This document shows positions 19,008-28,185 of a DNA stretch of 64,000 nucleotides, piece by piece. The notes beneath the pieces were generated by a model. That model ran no database searches. It saw only the letters and a program-made list of their open reading frames with translations, and was not told the origin of the DNA. The position numbers and the translations under genes are program-made. The DNA lies in NCBI RefSeq assembly GCF_004341625.1, contig NZ_SLZG01000007.1, positions 186,001 to 250,000 on the forward strand, in the 5' to 3' direction. The stretch comes from Rhizobium sp. BK376 (GTDB lineage: Bacteria; Pseudomonadota; Alphaproteobacteria; Rhizobiales; Rhizobiaceae). Each line of letters opens with the position of its first letter. Positions within the stretch are counted from its first letter, which is position 1.

Positions 19008-19856
19008 TCAGATTCCGGCGCCGATAACCTGATCCCGAACGATCTGGTCCATCAATCGTGAGGGCTCCGAACAGCCTGCTTCTCCGACTACTTTCGCCGG
19101 CACGCCCGCAACCGTCGTCTTCGGCGGGACTTCCTTCAGCACGACGGAGCCTGCCGCGATGCGCGAGCAATGTCCGATCTGGATGTTGCCGAGGATTTTG
19201 GCCCCTGCCCCGATGAGCACCCCGTTGGCGATCTTCGGATGACGGTCGCTTCCTTCCTTGCCGGTGCCACCAAGCGTCACACCGTGCAGAACGGAGACGT
19301 TGTCGCCGATGACGGCGGTCTCGCCGACCACAACGCCCGTCGCATGATCGAGGAAGATGCCCTTTCCGATGCGCGCCGCCGGATTGATATCCGTCTGGAA
19401 CACGCTGGAAGAGCGACTCTGGAGATAAAGCGCAAAATCCCGACGCCCGTGGTTATACAGCCAATGGGCAAGACGATGGGTCTGGATGGCGTGGAAGCCC
19501 TTGAAATAAAGGACCGGCTCCATGAAACGGAGGCATGCAGGATCGCGGTCATAGACCGCCTGAATGTCGACACGGAGGATCGATCCCCATTCTGGCCAAT
19601 CCGCCAGCATTTCCTCGAATGTCTGGCGCAGCAGGACTGCCTGCATATCCGGATGATCGAGACGCTCGCAGATGCGATAAATGACGCATTCCTCAAGCGA
19701 ACGATGATTGATAATAGTGGAATAGAGAAAGGCAGCCAGAAGCGGATCCCTCTCGGCGGCAGCACGCGCTTCATCCCGCATGCTATCCCATATCGGATCG
19801 ACCACCTTGACCGAGTTTGCGCCATCAATCTGGCGAACGTCCGTTATTGCGACCAT
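19008..19856 (-). CDS. cysE: Serine O-acetyltransferase CysE
   Basis: Makes O-acetylserine from serine and acetyl-CoA, the first step of cysteine synthesis. 282 aa. The N-terminal helical SATase domain (about 15-120) carries DEARAAAERDPLLAAFLYST. The C-terminal hexapeptide helix contains FLDHATGVVVGETAVIGDNV and HGVTLGGTGKEGSDRHPKI, including the catalytic His of LDHATG. The ATG at 19856 has GAGGAG upstream; a longer frame reading further upstream has no family match. Confidence 0.95.
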   Translation of the reverse strand: MVAITDVRQIDGANSVKVVDPIWDSMRDEARAAAERDPLLAAFLYSTIINHRSLEECVIYRICERLDHPDMQAVLLRQTFEEMLADWPEWGSILRVDIQAVYDRDPACLRFMEPVLYFKGFHAIQTHRLAHWLYNHGRRDFALYLQSRSSSVFQTDINPAARIGKGIFLDHATGVVVGETAVIGDNVSVLHGVTLGGTGKEGSDRHPKIANGVLIGAGAKILGNIQIGHCSRIAAGSVVLKEVPPKTTVAGVPAKVVGEAGCSEPSRLMDQIVRDQVIGAGI

Positions 19857-19930
19857 TGGCGGTCTCCTCATTTCCTGTTGAGCGCCATTATATAGAGGAA
19901 AAGTCCTACAACATAAATGGGGCAGACCGC

Positions 19931-20734
19931 ATGACTTCTTCTCACGATTTCGCTGGCGGCCATGTCCGCACCACCTGTGACGACGGCATCGGGACATTGG
20001 TGCTCGACAATCCGGATCGCAAGAATGCGATCACCGCCGCCATGTGGCGCGCGGTACCGCAGGCGATACGGCACCTGACGGACGAAGCGAACGCACGCGT
20101 GATCGTTATTCGCGGCGGCGGCGGAAAGGACTTCAGCGCCGGTGCCGATATCAGCGAATTCGACACGGAGCGCAAGGACGCGGCAACGGCGCGTGTCTAC
20201 GAAGCCCTGAACTCCGCGGCCTTTGCTGCCGTGCGCCATTGCCGCGTGCCGACCATTGCCCTGATCCGCGGCATCTGCTTCGGGGGCGGATTCGGGATCG
20301 CCGCCGCCTGCGATCTGCGTATTGCCGATGAAAGCGCGCGCTTTTCGATACCGGCGGCGCGTCTCGGCCTCGCCTACCCGGCCGACGCCATCCAGGACAT
20401 CGTCACCGCGCTCGGGCCGCAAATGGCCAAGGTCGCCATCTTCACCGGAGCGCCCCTATCGGCGGCAAAGATGATAGCGGCCGGCTTCCTGCTGGAAACG
20501 ATGGCGACAGACGCTCTCGAAGGGGAAGCGCATGCGCTGGCCCTCGCGATCGCCGTAAACGCACCACTGGCCCTGCATGCCTCAAAGATGGCGATACGAG
20601 CCGTGATCGAGCAGGATGACGACCTGTTGCGAGACGCCGAAATTCTCGGCGCGGAAACCTTCGACAGCCTGGATTATGCCGAAGGCCGCGCGGCTTTTGC
20701 CGAACGCCGGAAACCGCACTTCACCGGGCAGTGA
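19931..20734 (+). CDS. Enoyl-CoA hydratase/isomerase family protein
   Basis: 267 aa crotonase-fold protein. Oxyanion-hole segments are visible as RGGGGKDFSAGADISEFDTE and RGICFGGGFGIAAACDLRIA. The position of the usual second catalytic Glu is not clear, so whether it acts as hydratase, isomerase or another crotonase is undecided. Starts 75 nt from the divergent cysE start, sharing a promoter region. Confidence 0.85.
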   Translation: MTSSHDFAGGHVRTTCDDGIGTLVLDNPDRKNAITAAMWRAVPQAIRHLTDEANARVIVIRGGGGKDFSAGADISEFDTERKDAATARVYEALNSAAFAAVRHCRVPTIALIRGICFGGGFGIAAACDLRIADESARFSIPAARLGLAYPADAIQDIVTALGPQMAKVAIFTGAPLSAAKMIAAGFLLETMATDALEGEAHALALAIAVNAPLALHASKMAIRAVIEQDDDLLRDAEILGAETFDSLDYAEGRAAFAERRKPHFTGQ

Positions 20735-20754
20735 CACTATAAATAATCCAGCTG

Positions 20755-21540
20755 TCACCGGCCGGCGACACGCTCGTAGAATTCCAGCACGGCTTTCTTG
20801 AACACCCGATCGCCGACAGCGAGCATATGGTCGCGATTGGGAATATCCAGCGCTTCGCCATGCGGCATCAGATCGGCAAGCTCCTGCGGCGAGCCGGCAA
20901 TGTCGTCCTTGGTGCCGACCCCGATCAGGGTCGGCGCTTCGATCCTGGCCATATCCTCACGGCTTATGAGATCGCGGGAGCCGCGGATACAGGCGGCTAA
21001 CGCCGTACGATCGCTTCTGGTCTGTTCGGCGAAAGCGCGGAACATATGTCCCCGCGCATGCGTCACCGTTTCGAGCGATGGCGCAAGCAATGCGTCGGCG
21101 ATCGGATCCCAATCCCCGACGCCATCCGTCATACCGATGCCGAGCCCGCCGAAGACGAGCGAGCGAACGCGATCCGGATGCGCGAGCGCAAGGAAGGCAG
21201 AGATGCGGGCGCCCATTGAATAGCCCATGATATTCGCTTCAGGAATGCCGAGATGATCGAGCAAAGCCACCGCGTCTTCCGCCATGATCCATGGCCTGTA
21301 GGCCTCAGCGTCATGCGGCTTGTCGCTGGCGCCATGGCCTCTGTTGTCGATGGCGATCACACGATAGCCGGCATCTCCAAGCGTTTTCAGCCAGCCCGGA
21401 TGTACCCAGTTGACATTGGCGGTCGATGCGAAGCCGTGGATCAGCAGGACGGGCACACCATTCGGATCGCCCTCGTCGAAAAAGGCGAGCTTCAATCCGT
21501 CGTGGGTGAAATTGGAAAAGATAGGCGTATTCAGGTTCAT
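20755..21540 (-). CDS. Alpha/beta hydrolase
   Basis: 261 aa. Nucleophile elbow IMGYSMGARISAF (Ser in GYSMG), oxyanion region LLIHGFAST, catalytic Asp probably in LIGVGTKDDIAG and His near IPNRDHMLAVGD. The triad is complete, so it is probably active on an ester or related bond; substrate unknown. Converges with the enoyl-CoA hydratase gene. The ATG at 21540 (MNLNTPIFSNF) is preferred over one nine codons upstream. Confidence 0.85.
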   Translation of the reverse strand: MNLNTPIFSNFTHDGLKLAFFDEGDPNGVPVLLIHGFASTANVNWVHPGWLKTLGDAGYRVIAIDNRGHGASDKPHDAEAYRPWIMAEDAVALLDHLGIPEANIMGYSMGARISAFLALAHPDRVRSLVFGGLGIGMTDGVGDWDPIADALLAPSLETVTHARGHMFRAFAEQTRSDRTALAACIRGSRDLISREDMARIEAPTLIGVGTKDDIAGSPQELADLMPHGEALDIPNRDHMLAVGDRVFKKAVLEFYERVAGR

Positions 21541-21697
21541 GGCATCATCCTTCTGCGCGCGGACCATAATTTATCGGCGATATGAGGTGAACCCGGGCAG
21601 TGAAGAAAACTGTGTCCGGCGCGGGACTTTCGCACTACACAATTGGAACGAAGGACTATAAAGTCCGGCCAAATTCCAGAAGCATTCGGAGATCAAC

Positions 21698-21943
21698 ATG
21701 GCCGGCCACAACATTCCCCATTTCCAGAACGATGGCGGACATCGCCTTATCGAGATCGGTGTGAAGGAATTCATGTGCACGGGCGCATCGATCCCCTTCG
21801 ACCATCCCCATATCTTCATCGACATGGGCGACGAGAACGAGAAGGTCTGTTCCTACTGCTCGACGCTCTTCCGCTACAATCCGTCGCTGAAGGCCGATCA
21901 GACCAACCCTCCGGGCTGCGTCTTTCATGTGAAGGCTGCCTGA
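21698..21943 (+). CDS. zf-CHCC zinc-finger protein
   Basis: 81 aa. Ligands form the CHCC pattern with CTGASIPFDHPH and KVCSYCSTLFRY, as in the zinc domain related to mitochondrial complex I subunit NDUFS6. In bacteria a role linked to respiratory complex I assembly is suspected but not proven. GGAG precedes the ATG. The following FAD monooxygenase is 26 nt downstream on the same strand. Confidence 0.85.
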   Translation: MAGHNIPHFQNDGGHRLIEIGVKEFMCTGASIPFDHPHIFIDMGDENEKVCSYCSTLFRYNPSLKADQTNPPGCVFHVKAA

Positions 21944-21969
21944 GTACCGGATCGTGATCGGAACCTGAA

Positions 21970-23133
21970 ATGCCGATCAAGCATGCCGCAATCATCGGCG
22001 CCGGGGTCGCAGGCCTGACTGCAGCCCTGGCCATGGCAAGGCATGGCATCAGCTCCGCGATTTTCGAGCAGGCGGACGCGCTGACCGAAGTCGGCGCCGG
22101 CCTGCAGGTTTCGCCGAACGCCTCGTATATCCTCGGACAACTTGGCGTGCTGGATGCATTGTCGGCCGTCTGGCTGGAGCCGAAAGAGGTGCGTCTCGTC
22201 TCCGGCACCTCGCTGCGTCAGCTGGCTGCCGTGCCGAGCGGAAATTTCGCCAAGCTGCGCTGGGGTTCGCCCTACGGCACGCTGCACCGTGCGACATTAC
22301 AAAAGGCTCTGCTCGACGCCGTCCTAGCCAATCCATTGTGTGAGCTGCATCTCGGCCAGCGTATCGATCCAACGGCCGGATCATCTGCCGATGTCAGCAG
22401 TCGTCTCGGGGCGGAGCTGATCATAGGCGCTGACGGCGTCTGGTCAAAAGCGCGAGCCATGGTGCCCGGCAGCCCCTCGCCGCATTTTTCCGGAAATATC
22501 GCCTGGCGTTTCGCTATTCCGGCAGCCGACGCACCCGGTTTTTTTGACCGGACCAGCGTCACGGCATTCCTCGGGCCCGCCGCGCATCTCGTCTGCTATC
22601 CGCTCAAGGAGACCGGCACTTTCAACATCGTCGCCATCACGGCAGGCGGCAATGCCGTGCACGACTGGAACGCGACAGGCAGCGATTCGCAGCGCTCAAT
22701 CCTGCGTCAGCGTTTCTCGGGATGGAACAAGACGATTGCAGCGTTGCTGGATCAAGTAAAGCATCCGACCTTCTGGCCGCTCTACGAGGTCGGAACTGGC
22801 CGCTGGCACAATGGCACGGACACCGTACTGATCGGCGACGCCGCCCATGCCATGATGCCGTTTGCGGCCCAAGGTGCTGCCATGGCGATCGAAGATGCCT
22901 TCGAGCTCGCCGGTATCGTTGCCGGTCGGCCCCTCACTGAGGCGCTCGATGTTTTCGAGGGGCACCGCACGCCGCGGATCGCTCATTTGCGCCAGCGCGC
23001 TGCGTTCAACCGCTTTGCCTATCATGCGCGCGGGCCATTTCGGCTGGGCCGCGATTTCGTTCTTTCCATGCGGCCGCCGCAAAGTCTTGCGGCGGATCTT
23101 GACTGGATCTACGGCTATCACGCCATCGGCTGA
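21970..23133 (+). CDS. FAD-dependent monooxygenase (aromatic hydroxylase type)
   Basis: 387 aa, group A flavoprotein monooxygenase. FAD motifs in order: GxGxxG in IIGAGVAGLTAALAMARHG (residues about 7-25), the DG motif in IIGADGVWSKARAM, and the GD motif in VLIGDAAHAMMPFAAQGAAM. Related to salicylate and 3-hydroxybenzoate hydroxylases and to UbiH; substrate not determinable. Probably cotranscribed with the zf-CHCC gene; convergent with metC. Confidence 0.88.
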   Translation: MPIKHAAIIGAGVAGLTAALAMARHGISSAIFEQADALTEVGAGLQVSPNASYILGQLGVLDALSAVWLEPKEVRLVSGTSLRQLAAVPSGNFAKLRWGSPYGTLHRATLQKALLDAVLANPLCELHLGQRIDPTAGSSADVSSRLGAELIIGADGVWSKARAMVPGSPSPHFSGNIAWRFAIPAADAPGFFDRTSVTAFLGPAAHLVCYPLKETGTFNIVAITAGGNAVHDWNATGSDSQRSILRQRFSGWNKTIAALLDQVKHPTFWPLYEVGTGRWHNGTDTVLIGDAAHAMMPFAAQGAAMAIEDAFELAGIVAGRPLTEALDVFEGHRTPRIAHLRQRAAFNRFAYHARGPFRLGRDFVLSMRPPQSLAADLDWIYGYHAIG

Positions 23134-23142
23134 CGGGCAGCC

Positions 23143-24333
23143 CTAGATCGCCGCCGCGGCTGCAAGGCCCTTTTCGATGTCTGCCTTGATATCGGCGACA
23201 TCCTCCAGACCGATCTGCAAGCGCAGGACCGGACCCTCCGTGGGAGCCTTTGCGACACGCCTGTCGCTGAGGTTGACGTGAACGGCAAGGCTTTCGAAGC
23301 CGCCCCAGGAATAGCCGAGGCCGAAGATCGACAGTGCGTCGAGGAAGGCGTGGGCCTTCGGCTTGAATTTTTCCGGGCTGTCCGCTGCAAGGACGATGGA
23401 AAAGATGCCACTTGCGCCTTTGAAATCGCGCTTCCACAATTCATGACCGGGGAAGCTCGGCAGAGCCGGATGCAGAACGCGCGCAACATCGTCCCTGCCC
23501 TCAAGCCACGTCGCCAAGGCAAGCGCGCTTTCCTGATGGCGGTCCAGACGGACGCCCATGGTACGCAAGCCACGCAGCACCTGATAGGCATCGTCGGGTG
23601 CTGCACAGATGCCGAGCGTGATGTTTGCGTCCTTCAGTCTTTCCCAATGCGCAGCATTGGCGGAAACCGTCCCCAACAGGATATCGGAGTGGCCAGCCGG
23701 ATATTTGGTCGCGGCATGGATCGAGATATCGACACCGTGATCGAGCGGCTTGAAATAGATCGGCGTTGCCCAGGTATTGTCCATCGTCACCACACAGCCG
23801 TGCCGGTGGGCGACGGTAGAGATCGCCGAAATGTCCTGCATTTCAAAAGTATTGGAGCCGGGCGCCTCTGTGTGCACCAGCTTGGTGTTCGGCTTTATCA
23901 GCTGCTCGATGCCGGCGCCGACGAGCGGATCATAGTAATCGATCTCAACGCCTAGGCGCTTCAGCATCGTATCGCAAAAGATGCGGGTCGGCGTGTAGAC
24001 TGAATCAACGATCAGCGCATGGTCGCCAGACGACAGGAACGCCAGAAAAGGAACGGTGATCGCAGCCAGCCCCGATGGCACCAGGATCGTGCCGGCAGAT
24101 CCCTCGAGCGCGTCGATCGCCTCGCAAAGCGCATCCGTCGTTGGCGTACCCCGTGTGCCGTAGGTGTATTTCTGGGCGCGCGTCTCCATCGCCCGGGCGT
24201 TCGGAAACAATACCGTGGAGGCGTGAACGACGGGAGGATTGACGAAGCCGTGGAAATCGGAGGGAGAGTTGCCGATATGAGATAAACGGGTGTTGATACC
24301 AGCGTTTTGCAGATAGTCGTCTTTTTCTTTCAT
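23143..24333 (-). CDS. metC: Cystathionine beta-lyase, MetC type
   Basis: PLP enzyme of the Cys/Met metabolism family, cleaving cystathionine to homocysteine. 396 aa. The PLP lysine is Lys210 in AATKYPAGHSDILLG; TMDNTWATPIYFKPLDHGVD and YGTRGTPTTDALCEAIDALE are family blocks. The ATG at 24333 (MKEKDDYLQNAGINTRL) is chosen; a longer frame adds 15 non-conserved residues. Related family members with other lyase or thiolase activity are hard to exclude by sequence alone. Confidence 0.85.
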   Translation of the reverse strand: MKEKDDYLQNAGINTRLSHIGNSPSDFHGFVNPPVVHASTVLFPNARAMETRAQKYTYGTRGTPTTDALCEAIDALEGSAGTILVPSGLAAITVPFLAFLSSGDHALIVDSVYTPTRIFCDTMLKRLGVEIDYYDPLVGAGIEQLIKPNTKLVHTEAPGSNTFEMQDISAISTVAHRHGCVVTMDNTWATPIYFKPLDHGVDISIHAATKYPAGHSDILLGTVSANAAHWERLKDANITLGICAAPDDAYQVLRGLRTMGVRLDRHQESALALATWLEGRDDVARVLHPALPSFPGHELWKRDFKGASGIFSIVLAADSPEKFKPKAHAFLDALSIFGLGYSWGGFESLAVHVNLSDRRVAKAPTEGPVLRLQIGLEDVADIKADIEKGLAAAAAI

Positions 24334-24480
24334 CGGGAAATATGCCTTTGGCGCTGCGGATAACCGGAGTTTTCGCAACCAAGCCGACCGAGGTCAACCC
24401 TGCAAACGACAGCGCTCTGGGGCTTCGGCAACCTACGTTAGGTGCGCACCCCACAAAACCGCATGGATTTGTTGCAAAAT

Positions 24481-24520
24481 GCCGCCTACCTCGGCGGCAA
24501 ATGCTTATTTTCAAAGCATT
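24481..24520. other. Two adjacent perfect hairpins in the metC-aapJ gap
   Basis: GCCGCC-TACCTC-GGCGGC (24481-24498) and AATGCTT-ATTTTCA-AAGCATT (24500-24520). They are directly adjacent; one is GC-rich and one AT-rich. Function unknown; could be leader structure of the metC transcript or a terminator-like element. Confidence 0.5.
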
Positions 24521-24564
24521 ATTCCGCAAAAGACCGACGTTCGCCGCTATTTTCGGCACAACAC

Positions 24565-24593
24565 CTTGACCATGACTGCTTTTGCGACTGTGA
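24565..24593 (+). promoter_or_regulatory. Candidate aapJ promoter
   Basis: CTTGAC (24565-24570), 17-nt spacer, CTGTGA (24588-24593). The -35 is a perfect rhizobial match and the -10 a weak one. It would give a leader of about 90 nt before aapJ. Confidence 0.4.
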
Positions 24594-24688
24594 TAAGGCC
24601 AGTCGCACTGGGGGATGGGGTAATATTCCCGAAAATCGCTTCGGCCGCGATACTTTAATTATAAAACAAGGGAAAAAGGTTGGGAAAG

Positions 24689-25714
24689 ATGAAAAAAACG
24701 CTTCTGTCCGCAATTATCGGCGCAGCAGCCTTGGCATTCGGCGCGTCGGGCGCCTCTGCCAGCACTCTCAGCGATGTGAAGGCAAAAGGTTTCGTTCAAT
24801 GCGGCGTCAACACCGGCCTTGCCGGCTTCGCGCAGCCTGACGCATCGGGCAACTATGCCGGGTTTGACGTCGACTATTGTAAAGCCGTCGCCGCCGCCGT
24901 CTTCGGCGACGTCAACAAGGTGAAGTACACGCCTCTCAATGCGACGACCCGCTTCCCGGCGCTGGAATCCCGCCAGGTCGACCTTCTCGTCCGCAACACG
25001 ACATGGACGATCAACCGCGACACCGCCCATCCCCTGCTTTTCCGCGCGATCAACTACTATGATGGCCAGGGCTTCATGGTTCGCAAGAGCCTGAACGTCA
25101 AATCGGCCCTCGAGCTTTCCGGCGCGGCGATCTGCGTACAGGCCGGCACGACGACGGAACTGAACCTCGCCGACTATTTCAAGTCGCATAACCTGCAATA
25201 CAACCCGGTGGTTTTCGAAAAGCTCGAAGAAGTCAACGCGGCCTACGAATCGGGCCGTTGCGACGTTTACACGACCGACCAGTCCGGCCTTTATGCGACG
25301 CGTCTCGTCATGAAGAACCCGGATGACCACATGATCCTTCCGGAAATCATTTCCAAGGAGCCCTTCGGTCCGGCCGTTCGCCAGGGCGACGACCAGTGGT
25401 TCAACATCGTCACTTGGGCATCCTATGCGCTGATCAATGCCGAAGAGTTCGGTATCACGCAGGCGAATGTCGACGAGATGAAGAACTCGACCAATCCGGA
25501 TATCCGCCGCTTCCTCGGCACCGAGGCGAACTCGACGATCGGCACGGATCTCGGCCTCGACAACAACTGGGCGTATAACATCATCAAGGGCGTCGGCAAT
25601 TACGGCGAAGTGTTCGAGCGTAATCTCGGCGAAGGAAGCCCGCTGAAGATCAAGCGCGGCCTCAACCAGCTGTGGACCAAGGGCGGCATCCAGTACGCAC
25701 CGCCGGTCCGCTGA
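24689..25714 (+). CDS. aapJ: General L-amino acid ABC transporter, periplasmic binding protein AapJ
   Basis: Binds a broad range of L-amino acids in the periplasm for the Aap importer. 341 aa. A signal peptide of about 23 residues ends ASGASA. The SBP_bac_3 core starts at VKAKGFVQCGVNTGLAGFAQ; NTTWTINRDTAHPLLFRAIN and CDVYTTDQSGLYATR are AapJ blocks. The ATG at 24689 gives a clean signal peptide; a TTG three codons before is less likely. First gene of aapJQMP. Confidence 0.96.
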   Translation: MKKTLLSAIIGAAALAFGASGASASTLSDVKAKGFVQCGVNTGLAGFAQPDASGNYAGFDVDYCKAVAAAVFGDVNKVKYTPLNATTRFPALESRQVDLLVRNTTWTINRDTAHPLLFRAINYYDGQGFMVRKSLNVKSALELSGAAICVQAGTTTELNLADYFKSHNLQYNPVVFEKLEEVNAAYESGRCDVYTTDQSGLYATRLVMKNPDDHMILPEIISKEPFGPAVRQGDDQWFNIVTWASYALINAEEFGITQANVDEMKNSTNPDIRRFLGTEANSTIGTDLGLDNNWAYNIIKGVGNYGEVFERNLGEGSPLKIKRGLNQLWTKGGIQYAPPVR

Positions 25715-25737
25715 TCGACCGACGACAGCAACTTTAA

Positions 25738-25761
25738 GGAGGGACGATCGATCGTCCCTCC
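25738..25761 (+). other. 24-nt perfect palindrome between aapJ and aapQ
   Basis: GGAGGGACGATC followed immediately by its exact reverse complement. In binding-protein operons an intercistronic stem like this commonly protects the first cistron's mRNA and lowers expression of the membrane genes; that role is inferred here. Confidence 0.7.
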
Positions 25762-25809
25762 GCCTTATAAGAAAGGTCCGATCAAGGACCACAAGGGGAA
25801 TGGCTGCGC

Positions 25810-27012
25810 ATGGCACAAACAACAGTCGGTGCAACGACGAATTTACCAAAACGAGCGAGCGGTAGCTCCGTCTTGAATGACCCGAGGGTCAGGGGCATTT
25901 TCTACCAAATCATCACGGCGGTCATATTGATCGGCTTTTTCTGGTGGGTCGCACACAATACTGCGATCAATCTCGCCCGCAACAATCAGGCCCTCGGCTA
26001 CGGCTTCATCGACGGCCGCGCCGGTTTCAACATTGGCCAGACGCTGATCGACTATTCAAGCGATTCGACCTATGGGCGCGCCTTTGTCGTCGGCATCGTC
26101 AATACACTCTACGCGTCGTTGATCGGCATTGTGATCGCGACGGTCGTCGGCTTCATCATCGGTATCGGCCGCCTGTCGCACAATTGGCTCATCTCCAGGC
26201 TGTGCACGGTCTATGTCGAGTTTTTCCGTAACATCCCGCCGCTGCTGGTGATTTTCTTCTGGTATTACGGCGTTCTCAATATCCTGCCGCAGCCGCGGGA
26301 CTCAGTTCATCTACCGTTCGGTATCTACGTCAACGTCCGTGGTGTCGCTTATCCGAGACCTGTCTTCGGCGATGCCTTCTGGATTATCGGCGTGGCTTTC
26401 CTCGTCGCAATTGCGCTCGCCTTTGGGCTTTATCGCTGGTCGGCGCGTCGGCAGGCGGCGACAGGCAAGCAGTTCCCGATCATATGGGCCAGCCTCGGCG
26501 TGATCATCGGCTTGCCGCTTCTCACCTTTTTCGCCACCGGCATGCCTGTTACCTTCGACGTGCCGGTCGCGGGGAAATTCAACCTGACGGGCGGCGCCGT
26601 CGCACCGCCGGAATTCATGTCGCTGCTTCTGGCTCTTTCCTTCTACACTGCATCGTTCATCGCCGAAATCGTTCGCGGCGGCATTCGGGGCGTCGCCAAG
26701 GGGCAAAGTGAAGCAGCCGGCGCACTTGGACTTCGCCCTGCGAAAACCATGCGTCTTGTCATCGTGCCGCAGGCGCTGCGCATCATTATTCCGCCGCTAT
26801 CGAGCCAGTATCTCAATCTGACCAAGAATACCTCGCTGGCAACGGCAATAGGTTACGCCGACCTGTTCGCCGTCGGCAAGACGGTCCTTAATCAGACAGG
26901 CAAGGCCATCGAGGTCGTGACCATCCTCATCGTTTGCTATCTCTTCATCAGCATTCTCCAATCGCTGCTGATGAACTGGTTCAATGCGAAGATGGCATTG
27001 GTGGAGCGCTAA
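25810..27012 (+). CDS. aapQ: General L-amino acid ABC transporter permease AapQ
   Basis: Inner-membrane permease of the Aap system. 400 aa, longer than common amino-acid permeases (about 220-250) because of an N-terminal extension and a large insert typical of AapQ. First membrane segment about 35-55, permease core with FRNIPPLLVIFFWYYGVL, and the EAA-type loop RGVAKGQSEAAGALGLRPAK that contacts the ATPase. AapM begins directly after its stop codon. Confidence 0.95.
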   Translation: MAQTTVGATTNLPKRASGSSVLNDPRVRGIFYQIITAVILIGFFWWVAHNTAINLARNNQALGYGFIDGRAGFNIGQTLIDYSSDSTYGRAFVVGIVNTLYASLIGIVIATVVGFIIGIGRLSHNWLISRLCTVYVEFFRNIPPLLVIFFWYYGVLNILPQPRDSVHLPFGIYVNVRGVAYPRPVFGDAFWIIGVAFLVAIALAFGLYRWSARRQAATGKQFPIIWASLGVIIGLPLLTFFATGMPVTFDVPVAGKFNLTGGAVAPPEFMSLLLALSFYTASFIAEIVRGGIRGVAKGQSEAAGALGLRPAKTMRLVIVPQALRIIIPPLSSQYLNLTKNTSLATAIGYADLFAVGKTVLNQTGKAIEVVTILIVCYLFISILQSLLMNWFNAKMALVER

Positions 27013-28170
27013 ATGTCCGTTGCTTCCGATAGAAACTTCGTTCGCCAGAACATTCTTCCGCCGCTGCCAGCGCCCTCCAGCGAAAAGGGCGCCTGGCACT
27101 GGATGAGGCTCAATCTCTTCGCCACGCCGAAGGATATCGTCCTGACGATCGCCGCCGTGGTTTTCATTGTCTGGACAGCCACCCATCTCATCAACTGGCT
27201 GTTTATTCAGGCCGTCTGGGATGGCGTCGACCGCACCTTCTGCGCCACGAAATCGCAGGGCGGATCGCAGCCGGATGGCTGGAGCGGCGCCTGCTGGGCT
27301 TTCGTCGACGCCAAATTCAGCCTGTTCGTCTATGGGCGATATCCATCCTACGAGCGCTGGCGCCCGAATATGGTCGGCATCCTGTTCATCCTCCTGCTGG
27401 TGCCGTTGCTTATTCCTTCGGTGCCTCGCAAGGGGCTGAACGCCATCCTGATGTTCATCGTGCTGCCCATCCTCTCCTTCTACCTGCTTTACGGCGGGTT
27501 CGGTCTGGAAATCGTCGAAACGGCGCTCTGGGGCGGGCTAATGGTCACGCTGATCCTGTCCTTCGTCGGCATGGCCGTATCTTTTCCGGTAGGAATATTA
27601 CTGGCGCTTGGAAGACGCTCGACGATGCCTGTCATCCGCATGGCCTCGGTGATCTTCATCGAAGTAATCCGCGGCGTGCCGATCGTCCTCGTGCTTTTCA
27701 TGGCCAGCGTCATGCTGCCGCTTTTCCTGCCGAGCGGCTTTACCATCGACAATTTCCTGCGCGCCTTGGTAGGCTTCTCGCTGTTTGCCTCCGCCTATAT
27801 GGCAGAGGTCTTCCGTGGCGGCTTGCAGGCCATTCCGAAGGGGCAGTATGAGGGTGCCGATTCCCTTGGTCTCGGCTATTGGCAGAAGATGCGCCTCATC
27901 ATCCTGCCGCAGGCAATCAAGCTGCTTATTCCCAGCATCGTCAACACGTTCATCGGCATGTTCAAGGATACCTCGCTGGTATCGATCATCTCGATGTTCG
28001 ATCTGCTCGGCTCCGTCCAGCAGAACTTTGCCGATACCAACTGGGCAACCGCCGTCACGCCTATCACTGGCCTGATCTTCGCCGGCTTCATTTATTGGCT
28101 TTTCTGCTTCGGCATGTCGCGCTATTCCATATTCATGGAACGCCACCTCGATACCGGCTACAAACGATAA
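27013..28170 (+). CDS. aapM: General L-amino acid ABC transporter permease AapM
   Basis: Second permease of the Aap importer. 385 aa. An N-terminal membrane segment is followed by a periplasmic insert (about residues 60-110 with WDGVDRTFCATKSQGG), then the permease core. The EAA-type loop is FRGGLQAIPKGQYEGADSLG. The stop of aapQ and this ATG are adjacent (TAAATG). With AapQ it forms the membrane channel. Confidence 0.95.
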   Translation: MSVASDRNFVRQNILPPLPAPSSEKGAWHWMRLNLFATPKDIVLTIAAVVFIVWTATHLINWLFIQAVWDGVDRTFCATKSQGGSQPDGWSGACWAFVDAKFSLFVYGRYPSYERWRPNMVGILFILLLVPLLIPSVPRKGLNAILMFIVLPILSFYLLYGGFGLEIVETALWGGLMVTLILSFVGMAVSFPVGILLALGRRSTMPVIRMASVIFIEVIRGVPIVLVLFMASVMLPLFLPSGFTIDNFLRALVGFSLFASAYMAEVFRGGLQAIPKGQYEGADSLGLGYWQKMRLIILPQAIKLLIPSIVNTFIGMFKDTSLVSIISMFDLLGSVQQNFADTNWATAVTPITGLIFAGFIYWLFCFGMSRYSIFMERHLDTGYKR

Positions 28171-28185
28171 TAAAAGGGAATACCG

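Larger units (their letters stand above)
24334..24688. other. Divergent intergenic region metC-aapJ (355 bp)
   Basis: Holds two adjacent hairpins (24481-24520) and a candidate aapJ promoter (24565-24593). I looked for SAM-II or SAM/SAH riboswitch sequences on the metC side and saw none. No gene recognised. Confidence 0.7.

Noticed and set aside
24334..24480. SAM-II or SAM/SAH riboswitch before metC
   Set aside because: Conserved core sequences of these classes were not found on the metC strand.
24554..24572. Possible sigma-54 promoter CGGCAC-ACCTTGA upstream of aapJ
   Set aside because: The GG is followed at the right distance by TG instead of GC, so the -12 element is broken. A sigma-70-like site overlaps it.
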